From contig NZ_JAEQMU010000001.1 in the NCBI RefSeq assembly GCF_017908035.1, positions 2,046,001 to 2,110,000 on the forward strand: a stretch of DNA of 64,000 bases, given 5' to 3'. Positions 36,151 through 43,913 of the stretch are shown here, piece by piece (the first letter of the stretch is position 1; each line of letters opens with the position of its first letter). This stretch comes from Sphingobacterium tabacisoli (GTDB lineage Bacteria; Bacteroidota; Bacteroidia; Sphingobacteriales; Sphingobacteriaceae). The position numbers and the translations under genes are program-made. The notes under the pieces are model-generated. The model searched no databases and was not told the origin of the DNA. It was given only the letters and a program-made list of their open reading frames with translations.

Positions 36151-36189
36151 AAAAAAGCCGTAACAGTTTAAAGCTGTTGCGGCTTTTTT
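36151..36189 (+). terminator. Intrinsic terminator after the DUF1573 gene
   Basis: Stem GCCGTAACAG/CTGTTGCGGC (36157-36166 with 36174-36183, one G-T pair), preceded by six A and followed by six T. Confidence 0.88.
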
Positions 36190-36205
36190 ATAATCTGTCT
36201 TTTCT

Positions 36206-36213
36206 TATCTTTG
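36206..36213 (+). promoter_or_regulatory. -7 promoter box for the aminotransferase gene
   Basis: TATCTTTG fits TAnnTTTG exactly and ends 31 nt before the start codon. Confidence 0.6.
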
Positions 36214-36244
36214 TACACTATTTTAATATTAAAACTCTAGTTAT

Positions 36245-37447
36245 ATGCCAAAAATATCACAAAAAGGCATGGATATGCCAGCCTCTCCGATACGAAAACT
36301 AACTCCTTTTGCTGATCAGGCCAAGAAAGAAGGAAAGAAGATATACCATTTAAATATCGGTCAGCCTGATATCCAAACACCAGAAGTAATGTTAAATGCC
36401 TTAAAGAACATAGACTTTAAAGTATGGGCTTACACTCCTTCTGAAGGAACTGCATCTTACCGGAATAAATTGGCTGAATACTACAATAAGCTAGACTACA
36501 ACGTACAACCTACCGACATATTAGTCACCAACGGCGGATCAGAAGCTATCACCATAGCCATGCAGGCATGTCTTAATCCAGGCGAAGAGATAATTATCCC
36601 TGAACCCTTTTATGCAAATTACAATGGGTTCGCTTGTTCTTCGGATATTGTTATAAAACCAATCGTCTCCCATATCGAGAACGGTTTTGCATTACCCTCT
36701 ATCGCAGATTTTGAAAAAGTAATTACGGAAAAGACCAAAGCAATTGCGATCTGTAATCCAAACAATCCTACAGGATATCTTTATTCACGCGATGAACTTG
36801 AGGCGTTAAAAGCAATCTGTATCAAATACGATTTATACCTATTCTCAGACGAAGCCTATAGAGAGTTCTGCTACGATGGTCGCGAATTTATTTCCCCGAT
36901 GCACCTAGAAGGGCTTGAAAACAATGTTGTCGTATTGGACACCGTTTCTAAGCGTTATTCGGCTTGTGGTGCGCGCATCGGCTGTCTCATCACTAAAAAT
37001 AAAGGACTTTATCAAACAGCTTTAAAATTTGCACAAGCACGTCTTAGTCCGTCACTAGAGGGACAGATAGCTGGTGAAGCGGCTGTAGACACTCCAGATT
37101 CTTATTTTGAGGCCGTTTCAAAAGAATATACAGCGCGTCGAGACACATTGGTTAAGGGCTTAAACAAAATTGATGGCGTATTCTGTCCTAATCCTGGAGG
37201 CGCATTCTACGTTGTAGCCAAGTTACCTATTGACAATGCCGATAAATTCTGTCAATGGATGCTAGAAAAGTTCACCTACGAAAACGAAACAGTGATGATG
37301 GCTCCAGCTACTGGATTCTATAGTACACCAGGTTTAGGTTTAAACGAAGTCCGTTTAGCCTACGTCCTGAATCAAGACGACCTAAAACGAGCGTTAATCT
37401 GTTTAGAAAAAGCACTTCAAGAATATCCAGGAAGAAAAGAATACTAA
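36245..37447 (+). CDS. Pyridoxal-phosphate aminotransferase, class I (AspC-like)
   Basis: Cytoplasmic fold-type I aminotransferase of 400 residues. Visible motifs: HLNIGQPDIQTPE near the start, YTPSEGTASYRNKLAEYY, TNGGSEAITIAMQACLNPGEE, CNPNNPTGYLYS, FSDEAYREFCYDG, the PLP-binding Lys236 in DTVSKRYSACGARIG, and NEVRLAYVLN at the end with the carboxylate-binding Arg. The GQPDIQTPE opening fits the subgroup of aspartate/prephenate-type aminotransferases, but the exact substrate cannot be read from sequence. It is transcribed alone with promoter and terminator. Confidence 0.92.
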   Translation: MPKISQKGMDMPASPIRKLTPFADQAKKEGKKIYHLNIGQPDIQTPEVMLNALKNIDFKVWAYTPSEGTASYRNKLAEYYNKLDYNVQPTDILVTNGGSEAITIAMQACLNPGEEIIIPEPFYANYNGFACSSDIVIKPIVSHIENGFALPSIADFEKVITEKTKAIAICNPNNPTGYLYSRDELEALKAICIKYDLYLFSDEAYREFCYDGREFISPMHLEGLENNVVVLDTVSKRYSACGARIGCLITKNKGLYQTALKFAQARLSPSLEGQIAGEAAVDTPDSYFEAVSKEYTARRDTLVKGLNKIDGVFCPNPGGAFYVVAKLPIDNADKFCQWMLEKFTYENETVMMAPATGFYSTPGLGLNEVRLAYVLNQDDLKRALICLEKALQEYPGRKEY

Positions 37448-37457
37448 TTTTTTCATT

Positions 37458-37497
37458 CAAAAGAAAAGGCTAAGTGAACACTTAGCCTTTTCTTTTG
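37458..37497. terminator. Bidirectional terminator between aminotransferase and SGNH genes
   Basis: A perfect 18-bp stem (37458-37475 with 37480-37497, loop GAAC) with AGGCTAAGT core and A/T-rich ends, placed between convergent genes. Confidence 0.9.
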
Positions 37498-37499
37498 CT

Positions 37500-38576
37500 T
37501 TAATGTATATTGTGCTTTTTCAGCACATCAAGCACAAAAGGTTCAATCTGTTCAACCATCCGCATAAAGCCTAAATCACTGGGATGTGTACCATCTGTAG
37601 TTGCTTCATGATCCTCCCCTAATAGACTAGAGCTATCGAGATAATACAATGCTTTAATCCCTTTCGCTATAAGTTTATCATATTCAGTTTTCCAATTAGC
37701 ATTCTGTAAATGATTCCGGCTGTTCCAATTTTGGTTAAAATAACTTAACTCCCTAATTACAGATGGAATCATAATAATTGGCGTATTCGGATGTTTTTCC
37801 CTTAAATAGGAGACCAAATAAGCTGTCCTCTCACTCACTTGTTCAGGTGAAGAATTCGGTACACAATCTAGTATAAAAACATCTGGATTCATGTCCCCCA
37901 ACATATGCACAACCTCCTTTTCCATGCGCGCATTACCGCTCACGCCAAAATTCAGGAAGTTAAACCCTGTACGTCTTGACAACAATGCCGGGTATGCTAT
38001 TCCTGGACGGCTAGCAGAAGCACCATGAACAATGCTAGATCCATAAATAACTATATTTCGCTTAAAAGGATTGGGCAATTCCCCAAAGCTTGCACCTTCC
38101 TTCACCCCTATTTCCAATAAAGTAGTCTCGTCATACAAAGGAAGATAAACTAAAAACTCCTTTTCTGTTGCGTCGAGATGTTCCAACAACAAGCCATCCT
38201 CACAAGTCTTCACTGTCCCTTTTGAACCTGCATATTGCCATTTCCCAGCTTTATTTTTGATGTATACATCTAGCCCCTTATTCGCAATTGCAGTTAGATT
38301 AAGTCCAACCTTCTTATCTGTGACACACCATTTGGCATACAGCTCCGAGCTGTTTGATTTAAAAGTAACAAACAGGCCGGCACTGTTGGTGTAGAGTTTC
38401 TTCACACTAGCAGGCATATTGTTATACTTCAAGGTGTCTACCCGATGAAAGGATTCAGAAGTTTCAAAAAATCTACCGTAAATCGGCAATTGATAGAAAC
38501 GCTTACTTTGCTCTTGAGCAAAAAGATTACTAATCAACAGGAGCGTTCCAAAAAATAACGTAGTTAGTTTTTTCAT
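37500..38576 (-). CDS. Exported SGNH/GDSL-family hydrolase
   Basis: Secreted or periplasmic esterase-like protein. The frame extends upstream, but ATG 38576 (MKKLTTLFFGTLLLISNLFA) starts a clear signal peptide, giving 358 residues, and the longer version would run into the divergent exonuclease gene. An N-terminal beta-sandwich-like domain (about 25-175) precedes the catalytic domain. Block I is IVIYGSSIVHGAS (Ser nucleophile), block III FGVSGNARM (Gly and Asn) and block V TDGTHPSDLGF (Asp and His). This two-domain layout resembles the SGNH carbohydrate esterases with an N-terminal jelly roll, so deacetylation of a polysaccharide is plausible. Confidence 0.88.
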   Translation of the reverse strand: MKKLTTLFFGTLLLISNLFAQEQSKRFYQLPIYGRFFETSESFHRVDTLKYNNMPASVKKLYTNSAGLFVTFKSNSSELYAKWCVTDKKVGLNLTAIANKGLDVYIKNKAGKWQYAGSKGTVKTCEDGLLLEHLDATEKEFLVYLPLYDETTLLEIGVKEGASFGELPNPFKRNIVIYGSSIVHGASASRPGIAYPALLSRRTGFNFLNFGVSGNARMEKEVVHMLGDMNPDVFILDCVPNSSPEQVSERTAYLVSYLREKHPNTPIIMIPSVIRELSYFNQNWNSRNHLQNANWKTEYDKLIAKGIKALYYLDSSSLLGEDHEATTDGTHPSDLGFMRMVEQIEPFVLDVLKKHNIH

Positions 38577-38624
38577 TGCAATAAAATTAATAAAAATCCG
38601 CGCACAAGCAACTAATATAATTAG

Positions 38625-38632
38625 TATTTTTG
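38625..38632 (+). promoter_or_regulatory. -7 box 4 nt before the exonuclease/GIY-YIG start
   Basis: TATTTTTG fits TAnnTTTG; only AAGA separates it from ATG 38637, which implies a leaderless mRNA. The protein's conserved domain begins at residue 3, so a later start is unlikely. No -33 TTG is seen. Confidence 0.5.
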
Positions 38633-38636
38633 AAGA

Positions 38637-40004
38637 ATGGAATATGCAATCGTGGATATAGAGACCACAGGCTCGTATGCGGGAGATAATGGAATAACAG
38701 AAATCGCTATCGTTATACATAATGGAGAACATGTCTTAGAAAAATTCGAAACCTTAGTCAATCCTGGCACTACAATTCCTTACCACATCCAATCCTTAAC
38801 AGGAATAGACAATGAGATGGTATCCAATGCTCCTTCATTTAGGAACATCGCAAAGACCATTTATTCCCTACTGCACAAACGTGTATTTATAGCCCACAAT
38901 GTTAATTTCGATTATTCATTCATCAATCAAGAACTGAAGAAAGCAGGGTACGACTGGAAAGCACCAAAACTCTGCACTGTCCGTCTTTCACGCAAGATTT
39001 TCCCTAATCTGGCATCTTATAGCCTAGGAAAACTATGTCAAAATTTAGGTATAACAATTCATCATCGCCACCGTGCTATGGGAGATGTAGAAGCGACTGT
39101 CACCCTCTTCGAAAAACTTCTAAAAAATGACAGTGATTCGATCATCGACACGACATTAAAAAAAACAAAGGAACATAGACTTCCAACACATATTAATCAA
39201 GAAGATTTTTTACAACTCCCCGAGACTGCCGGGATTTATCTTTTCAAGAACAAAAGTGGTAACATCATTTATGTAGGAAAGGCCGTCAACATAAGAAAAA
39301 GAGTCTTAAGTCATTTTAGTGGCAATAACCCTTCTCAAAAAAGACAGTCTTTTATTAATGACATACATCATATCGACTTTGAGGAGAGTGGAACTGAGCT
39401 TATGGCCTTATTGATGGAGTGTAAGATGATAAAACAACATTGGCCAATACACAATCAAGCGCTTAAAAAGTTCGAGCCTAAATTCGGTCTCTTTGAATAT
39501 GAAGATCAAAAAGGTTACAAACGCCTACTAGTATCGCCATTCAACAAGCAGGCAAAAGCAATACAGTATTTTGAACGGGCGACGGAAGCCAACCAACTAC
39601 TTTTAGAACTAATGAACACCTATCAGTTATCGCCGAAACTGTGTTCTTTTTATAGTATACGTCCAGAACAAAAAGCACCTATTGATTACCAGAATATTCC
39701 AGCACTCGAGCAATATAATGCTCAGGTAGATCAAGCACTGGATTATGTGATTGCGCTACGAAACTCATTTGTGATCATAGATCAAGGAAGAAATTTAGAC
39801 GAAAAGTCTTACATCTATTTCAAAAATGATCAGCTTACTGCGTTCGGATTTATTCACGTAGACAACCCAACGCGCGAATTTGCAGATATGATTGCTGAAA
39901 AAGACAAATGTCTAAGTAATTATTACATGAACAGTCTAGTGCTGCAATACGCCGAGCGATTTCCAGGAAAAGTACACTATGAAAGCAATAAAGTCAATTT
40001 TTGA
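38637..40004 (+). CDS. DEDDh exonuclease fused to a GIY-YIG (UvrC/Cho-type) endonuclease domain
   Basis: Probably processes damaged DNA. The N-terminal domain (1-165) is a DnaQ-type 3'-5' exonuclease with VDIETTG (Asp and Glu), AHNVNFDYSF (Asp) and HRAMGDVEAT (His and Asp). The middle domain (about 198-275) is a GIY-YIG nuclease: AGIYLFKNKSGNIIYVGKAVNIRKRVLSHF, with the Arg and the later Glu (ALLMECKMI). The last 170 residues are unassigned and helical. This DnaQ plus UvrC-N fusion is known in Bacteroidota and actinobacteria. It is 455 residues. A SIMPL lipoprotein gene follows 68 nt later and may share the transcript. Confidence 0.92.
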   Translation: MEYAIVDIETTGSYAGDNGITEIAIVIHNGEHVLEKFETLVNPGTTIPYHIQSLTGIDNEMVSNAPSFRNIAKTIYSLLHKRVFIAHNVNFDYSFINQELKKAGYDWKAPKLCTVRLSRKIFPNLASYSLGKLCQNLGITIHHRHRAMGDVEATVTLFEKLLKNDSDSIIDTTLKKTKEHRLPTHINQEDFLQLPETAGIYLFKNKSGNIIYVGKAVNIRKRVLSHFSGNNPSQKRQSFINDIHHIDFEESGTELMALLMECKMIKQHWPIHNQALKKFEPKFGLFEYEDQKGYKRLLVSPFNKQAKAIQYFERATEANQLLLELMNTYQLSPKLCSFYSIRPEQKAPIDYQNIPALEQYNAQVDQALDYVIALRNSFVIIDQGRNLDEKSYIYFKNDQLTAFGFIHVDNPTREFADMIAEKDKCLSNYYMNSLVLQYAERFPGKVHYESNKVNF

Positions 40005-40072
40005 AAATTAAATTATGGAAATAATTAATTAGCTTCATCCTATCTAAAATAAGCTTATTAAAAAACAAAACC

Positions 40073-40798
40073 ATGGTAAAGCACATCAAATCACTGCCTC
40101 TTTTCATTATGTCTATCTTTGCGGTTGCAACATTTGTTAACTGTAGCAATGGGAGTTCAGAAAACCAGAATCGTATACGCGTCGGAGGAGAAGGGAAAAT
40201 ACGAGTAATGCCTGATCAAGTTACATTAACCATAAACGCTAGCTTCTCTAAACCTAAAATGGTAGATGCAGTCCGAGAGACGCAAGCGACAGTAGATACA
40301 GTGATGCGAATACTGGAGTCCTTTGGGAACAAAGATCAGGATATCAAAACGAGCAGCATATCTGCCAATAAAGACTATCAGTATATAGGTAGCACCTACA
40401 AGTTTGTAGGTTTTGAGGCACAACAAACGATAGATTTTGTCTTACATGATTTAAACAAATTCACCGAATTGACAGCAAAATTACTAGATACGAAAATAAG
40501 TAGTATCGCCCAAATCCAATTTAACCACTCCAAAGCAGATAGTATTCTCAGAGAAGCTGATCTTATAGCCTACGATGATGCTTTAAAATCAGCAACTAAA
40601 ATTGCCAAAAGAGCAGATGTGGAATTAGGCAAACTCCTTTTCCTATCCAATGACGGATCAGGAAGCGATGCAACGGGTTACAGTAGTGGCGAGAGAATAG
40701 ACACCTATAACAAAGGTTTTGGAGGTCAAGGCTTTAAAATCGCTCCTGAAGTGATTGAATTCAAACGTACCATAACCACCGAATTTGGCATAAAATAG
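40073..40798 (+). CDS. SIMPL-domain (DUF541) lipoprotein
   Basis: Probable periplasmic lipoprotein of 241 residues. The N-terminus (VKHIKSLPLFIMSIFAVATFVNC) has a lipobox-like FVNC with Cys23. The rest is a SIMPL domain: IRVGGEGKIRVMPDQVTLTINA, QTIDFVLHDLNKFTELTAKLLDTKISSI and a long YDDALKSATKIAKRADVELGKL helix. SIMPL proteins (BP26/YggE relatives) form periplasmic rings, with oxidative-stress links in some species. Function here is unknown. ATG 40073 is accepted because the signal peptide starts there. The ABC-F gene with its own promoter begins 34 nt downstream. Confidence 0.88.
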   Translation: MVKHIKSLPLFIMSIFAVATFVNCSNGSSENQNRIRVGGEGKIRVMPDQVTLTINASFSKPKMVDAVRETQATVDTVMRILESFGNKDQDIKTSSISANKDYQYIGSTYKFVGFEAQQTIDFVLHDLNKFTELTAKLLDTKISSIAQIQFNHSKADSILREADLIAYDDALKSATKIAKRADVELGKLLFLSNDGSGSDATGYSSGERIDTYNKGFGGQGFKIAPEVIEFKRTITTEFGIK

Positions 40799-40820
40799 GG
40801 TAGGTAAATAAAATAAACCT

Positions 40821-40828
40821 TATCTTTG
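40821..40828 (+). promoter_or_regulatory. -7 box 4 nt before the ABC-F start
   Basis: TATCTTTG fits TAnnTTTG; only CCGC separates it from ATG 40833, a leaderless arrangement. The next in-frame Met is 100 bp downstream, inside the first ATPase domain. Confidence 0.6.
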
Positions 40829-40832
40829 CCGC

Positions 40833-42464
40833 ATGATTAATGTATCCAATCTATCCCTTCGTTTTGGCAAACGTGTGCTATTCGAGGATGTCAATTTAAA
40901 ATTCACTCCTGGAAACTGTTATGGCATTATCGGTGCTAACGGTGCGGGTAAATCAACCTTCTTAAAAATCATCTCTGGAGAGGTGGATCAGACCACAGGT
41001 TCTGTGTCATTTACTCCTGGCGACAGGATGTCTGTTTTAAGTCAAGATCACTATGCTTTTGACGAGTTTACAGTATTAGAAACTGTAATGATGGGTAATC
41101 AGGAGCTCTACAAGATTATGAAAGAGAAGGATGCCATCTACATGAAGGAAGATTTTTCGGATGCTGATGGCGAGCGAGCTGGAGAGCTGGAGAGTCTATT
41201 CGCCGAGATGGATGGATGGAATGCGGAATCCAATGCAGCTACTCTACTCAGCAGTTTAGGTATTAAAGAAGAGTTCCACTATAAACTAGTTTCTGAAATC
41301 GATGGTAATCAAAAAGTACGTGTGTTATTGGCGCAGGCACTTTTCGGCAAACCAGATATTTTAATTCTCGATGAGCCTACCAACGACTTGGACATTAAGA
41401 CCATCGCTTGGTTAGAAGACTTTTTAGCTTCCTACGAAGCTATTGTATTGGTAGTTTCTCACGACCGTCACTTTTTGGATGCAGTATGTACACACACTGT
41501 AGATATTGATTTTGGAAAAATGACGATCTATACAGGAGCTTACTCTTTCTGGTATGAATCTTCGCAACTTGCCTTAAAACAACGAGCTGATCAGAATAAG
41601 AAAACAGAAGAGAAGGTAAAAGAACTTCAAGAATTTATTCGTCGCTTCTCGGCTAATGCTTCGAAATCAAAACAAGCGACATCACGTAAAAAGGCCCTAG
41701 ATAAAATCAATATCGATGAAATCCAACCTTCGAACCGTAAGTATCCTGCTATCATGTTCAATAATATGAACAGAGAGCCAGGAGATCAAACCTTACATGT
41801 AGAAGGATTGAGCAAGACAGTCAATGGCGAAGTCTTCTTCAAAGACATTACTTTCATGATCAATAAAGGAGATAAAATCGCTGTTCTAGCAAGTAACTCT
41901 TTAGTTACTTCGGCATTTTATGATATTATTTCCGGCCGTGATACGGATTACAAAGGCGACATCAAATGGGGGGTTACAATTACTCCTGCAGATATGCCTA
42001 TGGACAACTCTTCTTATTTCGACGGTGTATCAGACAATCTTGTAGACTGGTTAAGAGGATACACCTCCAATCCAGATGCAGATGAGCAATTTATTCGTGG
42101 TTTCCTAGGAAAGATGTTATTCTCTGGAGAAGAAGTCATGAAGAAGGTATCTGTACTATCCGGAGGAGAAAAAATGCGTTGTATGTTCTCAAAAATGATG
42201 TTACAAGGTGCTAACTTCCTGATTTTTGATGAACCGACCAACCACTTGGATCTAGAATCTATTACAGCATTAAATAATGGAATGAAAGACTTCAAGGGTT
42301 CGATGTTGTTTACTTCTCGAGATCACGAATTGACGGAGACAGTTGCCAACCGCATCATTGAGTTGACTCCAAACGGAATTATCGACAAGCTAATGACCTA
42401 CGACGAATACATCAACTCAGAGGCTGTACAAGCTCAACGAGAAGAAATGTATAAAGTCAAATAG
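40833..42464 (+). CDS. ABC-F ATPase with one degenerate ATP site
   Basis: Ribosome-associated translation factor of the ABC-F class (543 residues, no membrane part). Two ATPase domains flank a linker (about 240-290) with KEKVKELQEFIRRFSANASKSKQATSRKKALDKI. Domain 1 has an intact Walker A (G34ANGAGKST) and Walker B (LILDEPTNDLD), but its signature reads S154EIDGNQ160 in place of LSGGQ. Domain 2 has an intact signature (LSGGE at 442-446) and Walker B (LIFDEPTNHLD), but its Walker A is ASNSLVTSA (353-361) without the Gly-Lys-Ser. ATP site 1 (Walker A of 1 with signature of 2) is intact and site 2 lost from both halves. It could serve as an EttA/Uup/YbiT-like factor, or give antibiotic tolerance. 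Confidence 0.9.
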   Translation: MINVSNLSLRFGKRVLFEDVNLKFTPGNCYGIIGANGAGKSTFLKIISGEVDQTTGSVSFTPGDRMSVLSQDHYAFDEFTVLETVMMGNQELYKIMKEKDAIYMKEDFSDADGERAGELESLFAEMDGWNAESNAATLLSSLGIKEEFHYKLVSEIDGNQKVRVLLAQALFGKPDILILDEPTNDLDIKTIAWLEDFLASYEAIVLVVSHDRHFLDAVCTHTVDIDFGKMTIYTGAYSFWYESSQLALKQRADQNKKTEEKVKELQEFIRRFSANASKSKQATSRKKALDKINIDEIQPSNRKYPAIMFNNMNREPGDQTLHVEGLSKTVNGEVFFKDITFMINKGDKIAVLASNSLVTSAFYDIISGRDTDYKGDIKWGVTITPADMPMDNSSYFDGVSDNLVDWLRGYTSNPDADEQFIRGFLGKMLFSGEEVMKKVSVLSGGEKMRCMFSKMMLQGANFLIFDEPTNHLDLESITALNNGMKDFKGSMLFTSRDHELTETVANRIIELTPNGIIDKLMTYDEYINSEAVQAQREEMYKVK

Positions 42465-42465
42465 T

Positions 42466-42499
42466 AACAAAAAAGAGCGTTTAAACGCTCTTTTTTGTT
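42466..42499. terminator. Bidirectional terminator between ABC-F and pirin genes
   Basis: A perfect 34-bp palindrome centred at 42482/42483 with AAAAAAGAGCGTTT arms, starting directly behind the ABC-F stop codon and touching the pirin stop codon. Confidence 0.9.
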
Positions 42500-43363
42500 T
42501 TATACAAGATTACCAAATTTGCCCGTATTAAAGTCCTCAAACGCTTCCTGTATTTCCTCCATTGTATTCATCACAAATGGACCATAAGACGCTATAGGCT
42601 CATCAATAGGCTCTCCACTCAATACCAATACGATGGCATCATCATCTGCTTCCACAGTAAACTTATCCCCATCATTATAGAACAGTACCATTTTATCTGT
42701 CGCTGCTTTAAAAGTATCATTTACGGTTACATTTCCGGAAATAATCAACAACGCTGTATTATAATGTGCAGGAAAATCAAATGTTACAACTGCCCCCTTA
42801 TTAAGTTTAGCATTCATCAGATGTAAGGGCGTAAAGGTAGACGCACCACCTTTCACTCCATTATACTCGCCCGAGATAACTTCGATTATACCGCCGTTGT
42901 TTCCCAGCTCTACTTTAGGGATATCGGCATGCACCAAAGCTTGGTATTTAGGCGCACTCATTTTATCTTTAGCAGGTAGATTTACCCACAACTGTACCAT
43001 TTGAAAATCGCCGCCGGTCTTACTCCATTCCGTCTCATGAAATTCCTTATGCAATACACCTGATGCCGCTGTCATCCACTGTACGTCCCCCTCACCTATT
43101 ATTCCACCACCACCGGAACTATCACCGTGCTCGACCCGACCTTTATACGCAATCGTCACTGTCTCGAATCCTCGATGTGGGTGTACTCCTACTCCTTTGG
43201 GGATAGCGCTAGGTGGGAAGTTATGCGTGGAATTATAATCCAACATAATAAAAGGACTCATCCGCGCCATAGGTGCATAACTTGGTATAAAGTTATGGAC
43301 TCTAAATCCATCTCCGACAAAATGCGCTGGCTTCGGATTAAAAATATTCTCTACTGTTTTCAT
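42500..43363 (-). CDS. Pirin family protein
   Basis: Bicupin of 287 residues. The N-terminal cupin carries the pirin metal motif: HPHRGFETVTIAYKGRVEHGDSSGGGG with His, His and Glu, MTAASGVLHKEFHE next to it. The C-terminal cupin is degenerate. Pirins can oxygenate quercetin or regulate transcription; neither can be inferred here. Unusually for this window, the start codon is preceded by a perfect Shine-Dalgarno sequence (AAGGAGGT, 7-nt spacing). A TATATTTG promoter box is at 43391-43398. It shares the terminator with ABC-F. Confidence 0.94.
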   Translation of the reverse strand: MKTVENIFNPKPAHFVGDGFRVHNFIPSYAPMARMSPFIMLDYNSTHNFPPSAIPKGVGVHPHRGFETVTIAYKGRVEHGDSSGGGGIIGEGDVQWMTAASGVLHKEFHETEWSKTGGDFQMVQLWVNLPAKDKMSAPKYQALVHADIPKVELGNNGGIIEVISGEYNGVKGGASTFTPLHLMNAKLNKGAVVTFDFPAHYNTALLIISGNVTVNDTFKAATDKMVLFYNDGDKFTVEADDDAIVLVLSGEPIDEPIASYGPFVMNTMEEIQEAFEDFNTGKFGNLV

Positions 43364-43370
43364 CTTTATG

Positions 43371-43418
43371 ACCTCCTTAAATTTATACTACAAATATACT
43401 TGCATCAAGGCCGTCAAA
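43371..43418 (-). promoter_or_regulatory. Promoter and perfect Shine-Dalgarno of the pirin gene
   Basis: On the minus strand TTTG (43415-43418), a 16-nt spacer and TATATTTG (43391-43398) form a promoter. AAGGAGGT (43371-43378) sits 7 nt before ATG 43363, a perfect ribosome-binding site that stands out where such sites are almost absent. Confidence 0.7.
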
Positions 43419-43453
43419 ACTTAATATAGGTTAAGAAAAGCCAGCTACAGAAA

Positions 43454-43482
43454 ACAAAAAAAGCATCCATTTCTGAATGCTT
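43454..43482 (-). terminator. Intrinsic terminator after trxA
   Basis: Stem AAGCAT/ATGCTT (43461-43466 with 43477-43482) with a 10-nt loop, followed on the minus strand by seven T. It lies 24 nt beyond the trxA stop. Confidence 0.7.
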
Positions 43483-43505
43483 CTCTAATTATTTTTAAGA
43501 TAACC

Positions 43506-43823
43506 TTACAATTGTTTATCTAATTTTTCGACTAACACAGATTTAGGCACAGCACCCACTTGTTTGTCTACTACTTCGCCATTTTTAAAGTATAACAATG
43601 CAGGAATATTTCTAATACCGAAACGCACTGATATCTCTGGATTATTGTCCACGTTTACTTTTCCAACAACAGCTTTACCGTCATATTCTGTAGCAATTTC
43701 ATCTACAACTGGACCTACCATACGGCAAGGACCACACCATTCTGCCCAAAAATCAATTAGTACAGGTTTATCTGCTTTCAAAACTAACTCTTCAAAGTTG
43801 CTATCTGTAATTTCTAATGCCAT
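43506..43823 (-). CDS. trxA: Thioredoxin
   Basis: Cytoplasmic disulfide reductase, 105 residues, the standard size. The active site W-A-E-WC30GPC33RM, the buried Asp in LIDFWAEW (Asp25), and the cis-Pro segment GIRNIPALLYFKNGE are all in place. It lacks any signal peptide and is separated by 90 bp from dnaE. It probably supplies electrons to enzymes such as the glutathione peroxidase at the window's start. A TATATTTG promoter box precedes it and a short terminator follows. Confidence 0.97.
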   Translation of the reverse strand: MALEITDSNFEELVLKADKPVLIDFWAEWCGPCRMVGPVVDEIATEYDGKAVVGKVNVDNNPEISVRFGIRNIPALLYFKNGEVVDKQVGAVPKSVLVEKLDKQL

Positions 43824-43851
43824 AATAATATCCTCTTTTTATAATTTAATA

Positions 43852-43877
43852 CAAATATAATCAATTGCCCACAATTG
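43852..43877 (-). promoter_or_regulatory. trxA promoter box and paired CAATTG sites
   Basis: TATATTTG (43852-43859, minus strand) fits the -7 consensus. Two CAATTG hexamers (43862-43867, 43872-43877), themselves palindromic and 4 nt apart, lie just upstream and could be an operator or chance. Confidence 0.5.
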
Positions 43878-43913
43878 TACTCTAATCGTATTGTAATAAA
43901 TATCTATACCTTA

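Noticed and set aside
32359..40004. Defence island around recQ and the exonuclease/GIY-YIG gene
   Set aside because: Neighbours are housekeeping (kdsA, kdsD, aminotransferase). No restriction, toxin, CRISPR or known anti-phage gene is present.
43862..43877. CAATTG pair at trxA as a definite operator
   Set aside because: Two short A/T-rich palindromes can arise by chance; kept only as a remark on the promoter.
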